DNA of 64,000 nucleotides, taken from the NCBI RefSeq assembly GCF_024139115.2, contig NC_085140.1:339946966-340010965 (forward strand), given 5' to 3'. The stretch is from Armigeres subalbatus. Lineage: Eukaryota; Arthropoda; Insecta; Diptera; Culicidae. Positions 11,448 to 21,480 of the stretch are shown piece after piece (within the stretch, counting starts at the first letter, position 1; every line of letters begins with the position of its first letter). The position numbers and the translations under genes are program-made. Under the pieces are notes generated by a model, which worked only from the letters and a program-made list of their open reading frames with translations, did not search any database and was not told the DNA's origin.

Positions 11448-12295
11448 AAAATATACAAAAAGACGGATTATCCCCGAAACGTTTATATATCATATAATGA
11501 TATATGATATTGCAATCAAACGCTCTCCTGATTCCTGAATTATTGATTATTTAGCGTGATGAGTCAATGTTACATCTTATTTAGGCTAACATTACCTCCT
11601 GCGACCCTATAGACATTTTCCATACGGTAGAAAATTTCCGTAAGAAACTTTTTCGATGCCATATTTTTTTTCATGTGTAACTGATAAAATTTAATTCCGA
11701 AAAATATTGAAGCTTTAAGTAGTGCAGAAAGATTTTCTTATAGCTGAAGATCCTATCTCAAGGACAGTTTGGATTATCCAGAATATCTCAAAATGATGCA
11801 ATAAACATGGCTGAACACGGCTGAAAACTGAAATAAACTTAGAGTAACGAATAAAAAGCTTTTTTGCAGCTATAGACTTCAAGTCCTGAACTCAAGGATA
11901 GTTTGGATGGCCTAGGACGTCCAAGGAAGATTAAAAATAGTTTATTGTATATCACGGTAACTCTACGAATGCGTTTGAATAAATATCTTATTTTGAAACA
12001 GTACAACCCGCTGCCAAAAACATATTTTCTTTATCCTAACTTCACCGTGCTCACGACGTTCAAGGCTGTCGTAAGGCCTTGATAACCCGTGTTTGTTATT
12101 TTTCACTGATAGTGGAGTTAATTTTAATCAACTTTGCTGAAGACAGCGTTGACTTTAATCCATCGTGCGATTTTATACATCCATTTTTCTGTTGAGTTCA
12201 TATATTCCCACGTGGGGCTTAAAGTGTTTTAAACGTGTTTTTTTTTCGAAAATGTAGGTATTATTAAACTCTTGAACATTCCTTCTCACTCGCAG

Positions 12296-12414
12296 GAAAC
12301 ATCGGTTCTATGATATCAAATATGAACGTCACTCGAGTGGAGTTCCAAAATCGAATGGATGGTGTTAAGCAATACATGGCTTTCAGGAAAGTGGGCGGAG
12401 AATTGGAAGCAAGG
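12296..12414 (+). CDS. CNG channel exon 3 (end of S6, start of C-linker)
   Basis: Acceptor CGCAG at 12291-12295, donor GTAAGA at 12415. Encodes [20 protein letters not shown] then [20 protein letters not shown]. This is the S6 end and the A'-B' helices of the C-linker that couple ligand binding to the gate. In phase with exon 2 (split Gly codon) and with exon 4 at a codon boundary. Confidence 0.95.
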
Positions 12415-12578
12415 GTAAGAACTTCACCATCTTTTTTTCGTTACATTACTTCTATGGAAACAGCTTAAATGAGCTTAGAATTGATTCTTCTTAGCAAAAT
12501 GTATGGATAATCATCTAGCTTTATATAACAGAAATTAATCCAAACCAATGAATTATGTACAAATTTGATCATCCGCAG

Positions 12579-12773
12579 GTCATCCGATGGTTCGCATATA
12601 CCTGGGCCCAGAGTGGTGCCTTGGACGAGGAACGGGTTCTTGCCGCTCTGCCGGACAAACTGAAAGCCGAAATCGCCATCCGGGTGCACATGGACACACT
12701 AAAGCAGGTGCGAATTTTCCAGGACTGTGAACCGGGTCTGCTGGAAGCGCTGGTGCTGAAACTCAAATTACAG
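12579..12773 (+). CDS. CNG channel exon 4 (C-linker)
   Basis: Acceptor ATCCGCAG, donor GTTTGT at 12774. Sixty-five codons: [20 protein letters not shown], then [20 protein letters not shown], then [20 protein letters not shown], ending KLKLQ. This matches the C-linker helices and the start of the binding domain ([14 protein letters not shown] is a family signature). Phase 0 at both ends. Confidence 0.95.
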
Positions 12774-12843
12774 GTTTGTTCGTGGCTAGTAGTTGGCAAT
12801 TGTTAAATCAAACAGTCGTTCAACTTGGTTGCCAAAATTACAG
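12774..12843 (+). other. CNG intron, 70 nt
   Basis: GTTTGT to TTACAG. Frames that read through it are not real coding continuations. Confidence 0.9.
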
Positions 12844-13054
12844 GTCTTCAGTCCCGGTGATTACATCTGTCGGAAGGGCGACGTGGGGAAGGAGATGTAC
12901 ATCGTCAAACGGGGCAGCTTGTCGGTGGTCGGTGATGACGGGCTGCTGGTTCTGGCAACGCTCGGTGCTGGGTCGGTGTTCGGTGAGGTATCGGTGCTGG
13001 AAATTGCCGGTAATCGAACCGGAAATCGTCGAACAGCGAACGTGCGGTCAATCG
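12844..13054 (+). CDS. CNG channel exon 5 (cyclic-nucleotide-binding domain)
   Basis: Encodes the beta-roll of the binding domain: [70 protein letters not shown]. The phosphate-binding cassette (FGEVSVL...NRRTANV) is intact, with the Arg that contacts the cyclic phosphate and the adjacent Thr that favours cGMP in this family. Acceptor TTACAG, donor GTAGGT at 13055; it ends in one base of a Gly codon. A 48-nt stretch of this exon (12892-12939) is repeated at 17450-17497. Confidence 0.95.
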
Positions 13055-13122
13055 GTAGGTTTTTTTTTCTGATAGTGGACTGGGAACGATAATTATTTAT
13101 TTCGAATCGACTTCTTTCAAAG

Positions 13123-13263
13123 GATATTCGGATCTGTTCTGCCTGGCAAAACGTGACTTGTGGGAAACTTTGGCTGACTATCCGGAAGCGAGGGCGTCAT
13201 TGACGGAACGTGGGTGTCAATTATTGCGTAAGGATGGACTGCTGGACGAAGCAGTTTTTGCCA
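13123..13263 (+). CDS. CNG channel exon 6 (end of binding domain, C-helix)
   Basis: Acceptor CAAAG at 13118-13122, donor GTGAGT at 13264. Encodes [47 protein letters not shown]. The YSDLFCL strand and the following C-helix close the nucleotide pocket. Ends with one base of a Ser codon completed by the next exon. Confidence 0.95.
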
Positions 13264-13435
13264 GTGAGTATCTTCTCTCCGACCCTTCTCTGAAGTTATA
13301 ATGGACTGAATTATTTGTCACATCCCTCGAGTATGATCCAGTCTGTTTAAGTTAGAATGTTGCTCCATCTGAGGAAAAAAGCGTCCTTCCGACAGTCAAC
13401 AGATGTTAAGACTAAAGTAAAAATTTAATTAACAG

Positions 13436-13586
13436 GCGCTCAGCAGCAACAGGACACACTGGAAAGTGGAGTGGCCAAACTGGAGCAAACGGTGGAAAAT
13501 CTAAACCTCCGGTTGGCACGACTTCTAGCGGAATACTCGGCCAGTCAGGCAAAGCTAAAACAGCGGATTTCCAAACTGGAGGAGAG
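13436..13586 (+). CDS. CNG channel exon 7 (C-terminal leucine zipper)
   Basis: Acceptor TTAACAG, donor GTAAGT at 13587. Encodes SAQQQQDTLESGVAKLEQTV, ENLNLRLARLLAEYSASQAK, LKQRISKLEE. The RLARLLAEYSASQAKLKQR heptads match the CLZ coiled coil that sets subunit number in CNGA channels; CNGB subunits lack it. If the donor is not used, the frame hits TAA at 13588-13590 after Arg, giving a protein without the tail encoded by exon 8. If it is used, AG joins G at 26641 to make the same Arg. Confidence 0.93.
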
Positions 13587-15311
13587 GTAAGTGTACTCGG
13601 ATAATCCTATGATAAAGTGACGGGTGGTGGTACACAACTGGGACCCAGTTTACATTTATGCTGCACTATTAGGTGGCAAACAATCTGCTGGAAAATTGGA
13701 TTCTTTGTTTTTACGGTTGTTCAACTTGTTGTAACCAGCTAGTGAACATGATCAAAAGCAAAATTTCTATTTTGCCTTTATCGTACATCAATGTGTAATG
13801 AAAAAGCTATATGTTCACTCTAAAAGCAAATTTTTGTCAAGTCAATCAACTTTTTTATGCCAATCAACGCCGGAATGAGGTGATGTCTGCCTTGCTGTAT
13901 GAATGTATGCAAAACACTCAATTATCTTTTAGGCACTTAATCGATTTATACGTGACATATTCAACGAGAAATCCTATTTTCACTATTTCCGCTAGGCAGA
14001 TTAATTAGGGCTTAAAAATTGTAATTGCATTCAATGTCGGCTATGTAAACCACTTCAATATCCGGATAGAGCTTTCACATTTCATTCCGTTCGACACATT
14101 GAGTAATCCACCTGTTCTGGGACTACCTCAATATGAACAATGGCAATAGAAATAATGTCTCAGCATTTTGCTCGCAAATGGAACAATCAACAAAGGAAAT
14201 CCATTTCACAGCTCAGTGGTCAATTCTACACAGCGCTGTTCAATTGTACACGTGTCCATAATTACCGTCCATGGCGTTTCCGTCCCGCACACACCTGGAA
14301 TAATGCAATGCGACCACAAATTGACCCCTTCTCTCCCTCCTGTCCTAAGAAAATTTCATTTCTCTCCATTTGCTGCAGCCTTCCACTCGATAGCGCACCG
14401 TATTTCCTTGGATTCCCTGTCAGAACTTTGTACCTATTATATTATATCCTCACCTTCAAGTGAGGATTTTAATCGCCCCGGTGCTCCCGTGAGAGAAGCA
14501 GTTTCTTTTCTTCGTTGCATTAAGCTCCAATTCTTAAATAGTGCCATTAAGCATCATCCCACGGTTGCATGTTGTTCGCAGTTATTGCTTTTACTTGCGC
14601 ACTCGTCTTCCTATCCGGTCGTATCCCGGGGGAACGTGACTTCAAGTGCAGCCGGAATGTGCTGCACTCGATTTGAGCAGGCATCCGAGGAAAATGCTAC
14701 ACTATTCCGGCTTATCGTGTCGTAAACGGAGGGTGGATTTGCCCTTTTTTCATTACACTTGCTACTTCCTTCCGGATGGAAGCAGAGGGAAAATATTTGC
14801 CCTGGTCACGTTCACGAGTGTCGCTCGTTTCGGTTTCAAATGCTTGCGTTTGGAAGCTAGATCTCAGATAGATGCGATTTTTGTACGGATCGTAGATGAG
14901 GTGTGGTGAAATTGGTTGATTTAATTTAAAAATCGGAATGTACTTGCATGAAGGGTACAACCACATCCACAACTCTAGGAAGGTATGTCTATAATAGGCT
15001 GTTTGCAACAATCAACGGCCAAGTATTAAAAAATGCTCCTGACTTACGAGTTTTTATAAACTTTTTCCCATTAAAATATGTTTGCGATTCAATAAAACTT
15101 TGATAAGGCTTAGTAAGGATTTTGGTTTTCTTGTAATAAGACATGACAACAACTTGTCTGACTCGATCAAGGACTCGATACATCTTTCTGGTCAAATTTA
15201 AATAGGGGAAAGTGATTGGTTACCGGCACTGACGCGACGGGTCGGTCCTCTTCGTTATTTATCTGCATTTTCTTCTACTGCGACTGGAGCAAATGTGTGG
15301 AAGAAATTTAA

Positions 15312-15894
15312 AGACACTCCTGACGGAATCCAATTTTCAAAGTACTCGCGTTTTCAAGGGCACACCATTCGATACGGAAGCAACGCACCACTGTCATTTT
15401 TATTGTTTCAGCTCAAGGGCCTCATACGCCTGTCACTGGCGAACAAAGCTCGTGTACTCTGCATCGAAGCTTAGAACCGGTGTTAGGGCGCAATCGTTAA
15501 TGTGAACATTTTTATATTCGGTTAGTTACTACAAATAAATTCTTTTTCGAGTCCCTATAATCAAGCAGGTATCTCAAGCATACCACATCGTTATATTGTT
15601 GCATAATTGAGTGTTTAATTTTGATAAAATATCGAAAACAAAAGTGTACATAAAAATTGGCTCGCCATAATAAAAAGGTGGTAGAGAATTAACACTGTTG
15701 TTTACAGTTTAGAACCAAATCCAGATGTTGCACATGTTGGGGTAGGGATTCAGTGCTCCGCCTTCTCCCTCTGGTTTTGCTGCGTCGCAACATGCGTGAA
15801 AAAATAAGAATGACAGTTGTGCGTTACTTCCGTGTCGAATAGTGTGCCCCTGAAAACGCGAGTACTTTGAAACTTGGATTCCGTCAGGAGTCCC
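15312..15894. mobile_element. TTAA-flanked MITE, copy A (583 bp)
   Basis: Flanked by TTAA (15308-15311 and 15895-15898). The ends are about 100-bp inverted repeats: ACTCCTGACGGAATCCAA, CTCGCGTTTTCAAGGGCACA, TCGATACGGAAGCAACGCA on the left, and their complements GCGTTACTTCCGTGTCGAAT, GTGTGCCCCTGAAAACGCGA, TTGGATTCCGTCAGGAGT on the right. About 400 bp of unrelated sequence lies between, compared with a compact copy at 18018. Confidence 0.75.
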
Positions 15895-15898
15895 TTAA

Positions 15899-16290
15899 TC
15901 GTTGCCTATGCAGTGCTATTGTAACCAGTATGAATCAACTGAATGAAATGCGAGATCTGTTTCGGCGTTTTGGACGAGTGGCTGGAGCAATGTTGAACGA
16001 AAACAAAACAACGGCGATCGATGTTGGTCAAACCGATTTTCCGCTCACTGTACCTTGGCTACGTACATAAAACAGTTTAAAGATGCTCGGCATAATCTAT
16101 ACAAATGCAGTGAGAGAAATGGTGAGTTTGAACTGGAACACAATTGAAACAAACTTTGAACGGTAGGTTTGGCTTCATTCGCTGCGGATCCTAACAATAC
16201 ATCAAAAGGTGACTTTGCTGAACACATTTCTCTTATCGACGATGTGGTGGGGAGATGTGGGGAGACCGGGGCTGGTTGGTCGAAGGGGCA
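15899..16290 (+). pseudogene. Non-LTR reverse transcriptase fragment
   Basis: After the MITE edge the frame gives LNEMRDLFRRFGRVAGAMLN, ENKTTAIDVGQ. After a stop, the next pieces are KMLGIIYTNAVREMVSLNWN and HQKVTLLNTFLLSTMWW. The order (RRFG..AGA.LN..KT..I, LGI.Y, NW, QK..LLNTFLLS..W) is the region downstream of the FADD motif in LINE reverse transcriptases (palm end and thumb). Several stops and frameshifts. The clade is not decided. Confidence 0.6.
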
Positions 16291-16363
16291 GATTGGCCGA
16301 GTGGCTTTTGTGGAAATGTTTTGAGGCATATTTAAGGCTCATTATAATAATTTGGGCCTATGT

Positions 16364-16643
16364 CTTCTTATTGGCATTACATCCCCACACTGGGACAGAG
16401 CCGCCTCGCAACTTAGTGTTCATTAAGCATTTCCACAGTTATTAATTGCGAGGTTTCTAAGCCAAGTTACCATTTTTGCATTCGTATATCATTAGGCTAA
16501 CACGATTATACTTGTATGCCCAAGGAAGTCGAGGCAATTTCCAATCCGAAAATTGCCTAGACCGGCACCGGGAATCGAACCCAGCCACCCTCAGCATGGC
16601 CTTGCTTTGTAGCCGCGCGTCTTACCGCACGGCTAAGGAGGGC
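16364..16643 (-). repeat. tRNA-derived SINE (minus)
   Basis: Read on the minus strand: CCTCCTTAGCCGTGCGGTAA (A box), GGTTCGATTCCCGGTGCC (B box), body, then TGTCCCAGTGTGGGGATG and GCCAATAAGAAG at the 3' end. A 7-bp CCTATGT on both sides (16357-16363, 16644-16650) is a possible target duplication. It lies head to head with an equal copy at 16826. Confidence 0.8.
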
Positions 16644-16825
16644 CCTATGTACGGATGTAATTTCAGGTATTTTAGTGTTTCCGTTTTCTCAGGATAACGT
16701 TTTTTTCAATGTTATTTTGATGCAGGTGAGTAAATTTATGTTACGGTAATGTCATATTTATAACACGAATCATCAGATTTCTAAAGACGTGAGACGCTGG
16801 TATAAATGTTTCTAGGGTAACATCA

Positions 16826-17111
16826 GGCCTCCTTAGCCGTGCGGTAAGACGCGGCTACAAAGCAAGACCATGCTGAGGGTGGCTGGGTTCGATTCCTGGT
16901 GCCGGTCTAGGCAATTTTCGGATTGAAATTGTCTCGATTTCCTTGGGCATAAAAGTATCATCGTGCTAGCCTCATGATATACGAATGCAAAATGGTAACC
17001 TGGCTTAGAAACCTCGCAGTTAATAACTGTGGAAGTGCTTAATGAACACTAAGCTGCGAGGCGGCTCTGTCCCAGTGTGGGGATGTAATGCCAATAAGAA
17101 GAAGAAGAAGA
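16826..17111 (+). repeat. tRNA-derived SINE (plus)
   Basis: Same family as 16364-16643: TCCTTAGCCGTGCGGTAAGA, GGGTTCGATTCCTGGTGCC, TGTCCCAGTGTGGGGATGTA and an AAG-repeat tail. A 12-bp target duplication flanks it: AGGGTAACATCA at 16814-16825 and AGGGTAACCTCA at 17112-17123 (one mismatch). This shows it arrived by retroposition independently of its neighbour. Confidence 0.85.
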
Positions 17112-17449
17112 AGGGTAACCTCACTTTTGTGTTTGTAAATTGTGAGTGTTCTCGAAAACATCTCGTGGGGTAGATTGACCGATTTTTGTGTGGTCTGCTT
17201 AGCCGAGTTGAAAACTTAGTAAATACCAATCGACACAATTTTTCACCGATTTTCCAATAAAAGCAGCATTGGAAAAAAATGCTCGAGAGAATTATATCAA
17301 AAAGGAAATGAATGTAGCGAGAGTTGAAAAAAGTTCACTTACAATGTTTTAAAAAGAAAAAAGTAAAGAGTTAAGATTTTTCCGTGCCTAAAAATTACAA
17401 AAATATGAACACTACATTTTCTCACTTTCAAACAATTCCCACTGTAGTG

Positions 17450-17497
17450 AAGATGTACATCGTGAAACGGGGCAGCTTGTCGGTAGTCGGTGATGAA
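17450..17497 (+). pseudogene. 48-nt copy of CNG exon 5 within the CNG intron
   Basis: Forty-four of 48 bases equal exon 5 positions 12892-12939. The copy reads [16 protein letters not shown] where the exon reads [16 protein letters not shown]. Two of the four differences are silent third-position changes. Similarity ends abruptly on both sides and no splice sites border it, so it is not an alternative exon. It may be a fragment of a duplicated or reinserted CNG sequence, or filler DNA at a break repair site. Confidence 0.8.
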
Positions 17498-17514
17498 ACG
17501 ATTACGAAAAACCC

Positions 17515-17724
17515 TGATTAATCCACCTAGCGGTAATGGTGCCTTTCTCGTGCATTATAAAAATAGTATTTTGGCCATTACTCTTGAGCCCATAGTCCGA
17601 TCTGACCAATTTTCAATAGGAAACAATGGCAGAGTATCCTGCGTCGAATGCAACTTGTTGCGAGTAAATCGGTTAAGGATAAGTACCTGAAAATGAGTGA
17701 CTTTTTTTTGGGTGGGTGCGCACA

Positions 17725-17763
<39 letters not shown>

Positions 17764-17907
17764 TACACACAGACATCACCTCGATTCGTCGAGCTGAGTC
17801 GATCGGTATATAACACTATGGGTCTCCGGGCCTTCTATAAAAAGTTTGTCTTGGAGCGATCATATAGCCTTTACCGTATACTTAGTATACGAGAAAGGCA
17901 AAAATCG
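17515..17907 (+). repeat. Dispersed repeat family copy, full length
   Basis: The best uninterrupted member: TTAATCCACCTAGCGGTAAT, CCGATCTGACCAATTTTC, CAACTTGTTGCGAGTAAATC, a long CA microsatellite at 17723-17762, CATCACCTCGATTCGTCGAG, CTATGGGTCTCCGGGCCTTC, TTAGTATACGAGAAAGGCAA. Minus frames of poly-Cys/Val here come from the CA run. Confidence 0.8.
17723..17762 (+). repeat. (CA)n microsatellite
   Basis: About 20 nearly uninterrupted CA units inside the dispersed repeat copy; likely length-variable. Confidence 0.95.
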
Positions 17908-18017
17908 CCATTTTCATATCGATAAGACGATTTTCACACGTTTCGAGAAAACTATCTAATGCGAGAAGATGAATAGTAAAACAAATTTGCTTTTTTAAAG
18001 GTTTCCTCAGCGTCTAA

Positions 18018-18237
18018 GGTCACTCCTGACAGAATCCAAGTTCCAAAGTGCTCGCGTTTTCGGGGCACACCACTCGATACGGAAGCAACGCACAACTGTC
18101 ATTTTTGTTGTTTCACGCATGCTGCGACGCAGCAAAGCTAAATCAACAAAAATGACAGTTGTGCGTCACCTCTGTATCGAGTGGTGTGCCCCCGAAAACG
18201 CGAGCACTTTGAAACTTGGATTCCGTCAGGAGTGACC
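18018..18237. mobile_element. TTAA-type MITE, copy B (220 bp)
   Basis: Near-perfect palindrome: GGTCACTCCTGACAGAATCC, GCTCGCGTTTTCGGGGCACA, GATACGGAAGCAACGCACAA and the complement on the other side, ending GTCAGGAGTGACC. Flanks are CTAA on the left and TTAA on the right. Same family as 15312-15894. Confidence 0.85.
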
Positions 18238-18254
18238 TTAATGCATGTAATTAG

Positions 18255-18281
18255 TAAAGGAAGGTGGTCGGTTGTCGGCAC
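18255..18281 (+). repeat. GGTGGTCGGTTGTCGGCACCC motif, copy 1 of 3
   Basis: The same string (GTTGGTCGGTTGTCGGCACC) occurs at 19239-19259 and, in reverse with an insertion, at 20279-20322 (GGGTGCCGACAACCAACC, then CGACCACCTTCCCC). Related words lie at 19488 (GGTGCCGGCAACCGA) and 15213. The opposite orientation of copies 1 and 3 could mark the two ends of an older ~2-kb element that the foldback entered. Confidence 0.4.
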
Positions 18282-18429
18282 CCTTTTTTTAATTCATAAC
18301 TTTCGTCCAATTGCATAATGTGGTGATATTTGAATACCAATGGAAGCCAATAGGCATAAGCTAATAACTGGTGGAGAGATTTGTTTTATTTCATTTATTG
18401 GAAAAATGTTATCAACAATTTTGTTAAGC

Positions 18430-19225
18430 GTTGATTTTATGTTAAATATCTTGGCTGTGCATATGCACAGCACATGCTCGAAATGGACAAATTGATATGA
18501 AATTTGCGAAAAAGAATCCACGTGTCTTGGAGGGACTCGAACCCTCAACCTCCTACTCTCTAGATAGGCGTAATAACCCCTACACAACAAGACCACTTAA
18601 AGGTCACGTTTGCGGAAAAGCCATCAGAATCCTCCACCGCGGTTAGCTCTCTTTTTGCAAATTCAATATCTTTCGGATGCTTGATTTGTCCAATCTCCAC
18701 ATGTGCTTTACTGTTGTATATCCACAGTCAAGCGAGTGCACATTGTTTATTAAACGAGAGAAGCGCGCTCCATGCCCCCCAGTAACGGGCTGGGCGCGAC
18801 GGCATCGAATGCCACTTCAATCGCACTCTGCTATGCCAAAGGCTTGCTCGTTTAATCAACAATGCGCACTCGCTTGACTGTGGATATACAACAGTAAAGC
18901 ACATGTGACGATTGAACAAATCAAACATCCGAAAGATATTCAATTTGCAAAAAAAAAGCTAACCGCGGTGGTGGTTCTGATGGCTTCTCCGCAAACGCGA
19001 CCTTTAAGTGGTCTTGTTGTGTAGGAGGTTATCACGCCTATCTAGAGAGTAGGACGTTGAGGGTTCCAGTCCATCCAAGACACGTGTATTCTTATTCGCA
19101 AATTTCGTATCAGTTTGTCCATTTTGAAACATAGCACAGCATATGCGCAGCCAAGATATATAACAACAAATGATTTTCGTACGGCTGAGTTGCTGAATAA
19201 TATGCAATTAATTGTTGATTTTATG
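18430..19225. mobile_element. Foldback element with a tRNA-like gene in each arm
   Basis: Two arms of about 350 bp in inverted orientation, centre near 18805. Mirrored landmarks: TTTGTTAAGCGTTGATTTTA / TTAATTGTTGATTTTATG, CCGCGGTTAGCTC / GCTAACCGCGG, CACATGTGCTTTACTGTTGT / ACAACAGTAAAGCACATGTG, GTGGTCTTGTTGTGTAGG / its complement. The two mirrored short frames at 18677-18877 and 18728-18943 are a consequence of the palindrome, not genes. The arms differ by point changes, so the element is not recent. Confidence 0.8.
18524..18593 (-). repeat. tRNA-like sequence (Ser-AGA-like anticodon) in left arm
   Basis: Minus strand: acceptor GTCTTG pairs with CAAGAC (6 bp), anticodon arm CCTAT-CTAGAGA-GTAGG (5 bp, loop with T33 and AGA at 34-36), T arm GAGGG-TTCGAGT-CCCTC (5 bp, perfect B box). 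The D stem is weak, the variable loop is only 5 nt and the acceptor is short. A real tRNA-Ser would need a long variable arm, so this is scored as tRNA-derived. The right-arm copy at about 19011-19080 has a damaged B box (GGTTCCAGTCC). Confidence 0.6.
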
Positions 19226-19578
19226 CCATTTTGAAAAAGTTGGTCGGTTGTCGGCACCCTATAATAAACACTCAAAATGAAAAACAATAAAGTGGGAGTG
19301 TTATGGCTGGAAAGATCGAGATTCATTGTGTCAATAGCAATGAAATTTATAACACTTGAGTACATTATACACATTTTATCAAGATTTTAAAAGTTTAGTT
19401 TTGCTAACAACTTGGCTTGAAGCCTGAAATTAAGCAATAAACTGATGATTTCCCTTGATAATTACCGGGGTGCCGGCAACCGAAATAAGTGATCCTTTTG
19501 AAAAGTGAAAATTGCGACCACTACGGAGGCATTAAATTATGAATCACGAAATAGAGTAAATTTGATTTGTAAATAGGG

Positions 19579-20070
19579 TGGGTGTACCAATTGTCACCAT
19601 ACATAAGAACAACTATTTTCAAAAAAATAAGTAAAAGGCATGTGGGTGGACTTTATATATCAATCGAAAGGTTTTACTTCCTACTCCTTAGAACAGCTGT
19701 GAAAACCACAATAAAATGTGTTATTATCATCAAAATTGATTAATCCATAATAGGAACGCATGCACCAGTTGTGACACTATTCTTAATTTTGGTTCCTTAT
19801 TTGGCAAATCCCATTGATTTCTTATGGGATTGGCCAAATAGGGACCACTAGTGCGACAACTGGTGCAAGGACGTCAAAAATAAGCAAATTCAATTTTTAC
19901 AATTATGCTTTGCTTGTTTTGGAGAAGATCAAAGCTTTTATTGTATCATATGAATATGCTTTATCGATATGAACTTGGTTTGCGGTGATTTGATTGGCCA
20001 TTTGGCATATAAAGCACTAGTGCGACAACTGGTGCTATAGCCACAACTGGTGCATCTAGCCTACTCACCA
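19579..20070. repeat. Dispersed ACAACTGGTGC motifs
   Basis: The word GTGCGACAACTGGTGC or a close variant occurs at about 19850 and 20019, with related CACCAGTTGTGAC at 19763, ACAACTGGTGCATC at 20043 and ACCAATTGTCAC at 19588, in both orientations over 480 bp. Probably the body of an old inverted-repeat transposon. No coding capacity. Confidence 0.4.
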
Positions 20071-20835
20071 TTTCGATCGTTTTACTTCGGTTTATAATAC
20101 TAAGCAAATGACCAAAAAACTTGAGTGGGTTTTCACTTGACAAAAAAGTGTTTTTTCTGTAAAATGAAACAAAGACTTCTTATGCTACGGGAATGGACAC
20201 GATAAGATCGTGCTTACATAGCACACGTTTGGCAAATGTCAGAATGACCACATAAGTTTTCTGTCAAAATTACGACTGGGTGCCGACAACCAACCAGTTC
20301 CGGCAAACGACCACCTTCCCCTATTATATTTAGGATCTGCTGCCAGTAGATCAAACCATAGAACGAATCAAAGTTAGGGGAACCCAAATCAGTACCATTC
20401 GAAAACAAAGAATTGGTGCGCGAATCGTTTTACTTCTCATTTTTGTGATTTTTTAGCGGTGAGCACGCCGGGTAACAACAAAATTCGACAAAAATTAAGC
20501 CTATATTGCCTGTTTGGCGAATGTAACTGATATAGGAGCATGTTATTAATAATGGAACAGATACCCTATATAATTATTAAGTTTTTTCAATGAAACAAAG
20601 CATAAATATATGAACCTAGGATGTGTTTTGAAAGATAATGAACTAAAATAGCTTCTACATAAACTAGAGTTCGCAGTTGTAACATGTCTATAATGAAATA
20701 AGTGAACTTTGTTCTGACGACTCATCTGATGCCTGCAATTTAGATCAAACCATGATTTAATACCCTATATGGATTATTAAACTTCAGTGGGAAATTCTTC
20801 TAAAAAAAAATCTGTCGCCTGTATTACCAATTCGA

Positions 20836-20945
20836 GCGTGTGGTCCATTCGGGCGTATGGTCTATTTGGGCAAATGGTCTTTTCGAACGTTTGGTCATTG
20901 CGGGCGAATGGAATTCAGGTTTATGTCATTCGAGCTATTGTGATA
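20836..20945 (+). repeat. 17-bp minisatellite (GGCGAATGGTC-type)
   Basis: About five imperfect 17-bp units: GGCGTATGGTCTATTTG, GGCAAATGGTCTTTTCG, AACGTTTGGTCATTGCG and neighbours. Confidence 0.65.
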
Positions 20946-21134
20946 GAATCGTTCATATAAATACAACAAGGACTAGGGACGGAAAAACAAATTATTCAAA
21001 TTAACGATTTGAGAAACGTTATCAAAGCGTAACTTGAAAGTATGCAATTATGCGCAATGTTGAGATTTTTAGTACAATGTCTTCACTTTATATAAGACGA
21101 ATTATTGTTCCAAGTCCAAGACTTTATTAACTAA

Positions 21135-21480
21135 TCGGAATTAACTAAAAAAGGAAGAATCTAGAAATATGTAGGAATAAAGCTGCAAGCTGGAAAAGAA
21201 AGAAATGCCAGATAGAATAAAAGAAAAAGAAAGAAGATTGATGAAAGGAACAGGGGAGGAAGATGAAGGAAAACACAAAGAAAGAAGCACGAAGGATAGC
21301 TGTAGGCAAAAAAGGAAAAGAAGAAGGTAGAATGAAGAGCAAGAAGGAAAGGAAGAGAAAAAAAAGTAGAAGGAAACAAGAAATAAAATTTGAGAGGAAG
21401 AAAAACGGGAAATTAACGATGAATAAAGAAAAATGAATAAAGACAGATGAAAGTTAATAAAAGGGAAACAAATATTGAAG
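21135..21480 (+). repeat. Purine-rich (A/G) low-complexity tract
   Basis: About 340 bp almost wholly A and G (AAAGAAAAAGAAAGAAG, GGGGAGGAAGATGAAGG). Long Phe/Leu/Ser-rich minus frames in it follow from composition and are not genes. Confidence 0.85.

Larger units (their letters stand above)
6364..12295 (+). other. CNG intron, 5.9 kb, transposon-laden
   Basis: Bounded by GTGAGT and TCGCAG. It holds a degraded copy of the 972-bp element (about 7400-7745), a dispersed-repeat copy split by an internally deleted LINE (8460-11450), and AT-rich sequence with no recognised gene in 6390-7270, 7960-8390 and 11450-12295. Confidence 0.8.

Noticed and set aside
12465..12799. Minus-strand frames across the CNG exons
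   Set aside because: They are antisense shadows of exon 4, whose + strand translation matches the CNG C-linker with correct splice sites.
18524..18593. A functional tRNA-Ser gene
   Set aside because: Weak D stem, short variable arm, short acceptor stem and location in an inverted-repeat element. Kept only as a tRNA-derived sequence.
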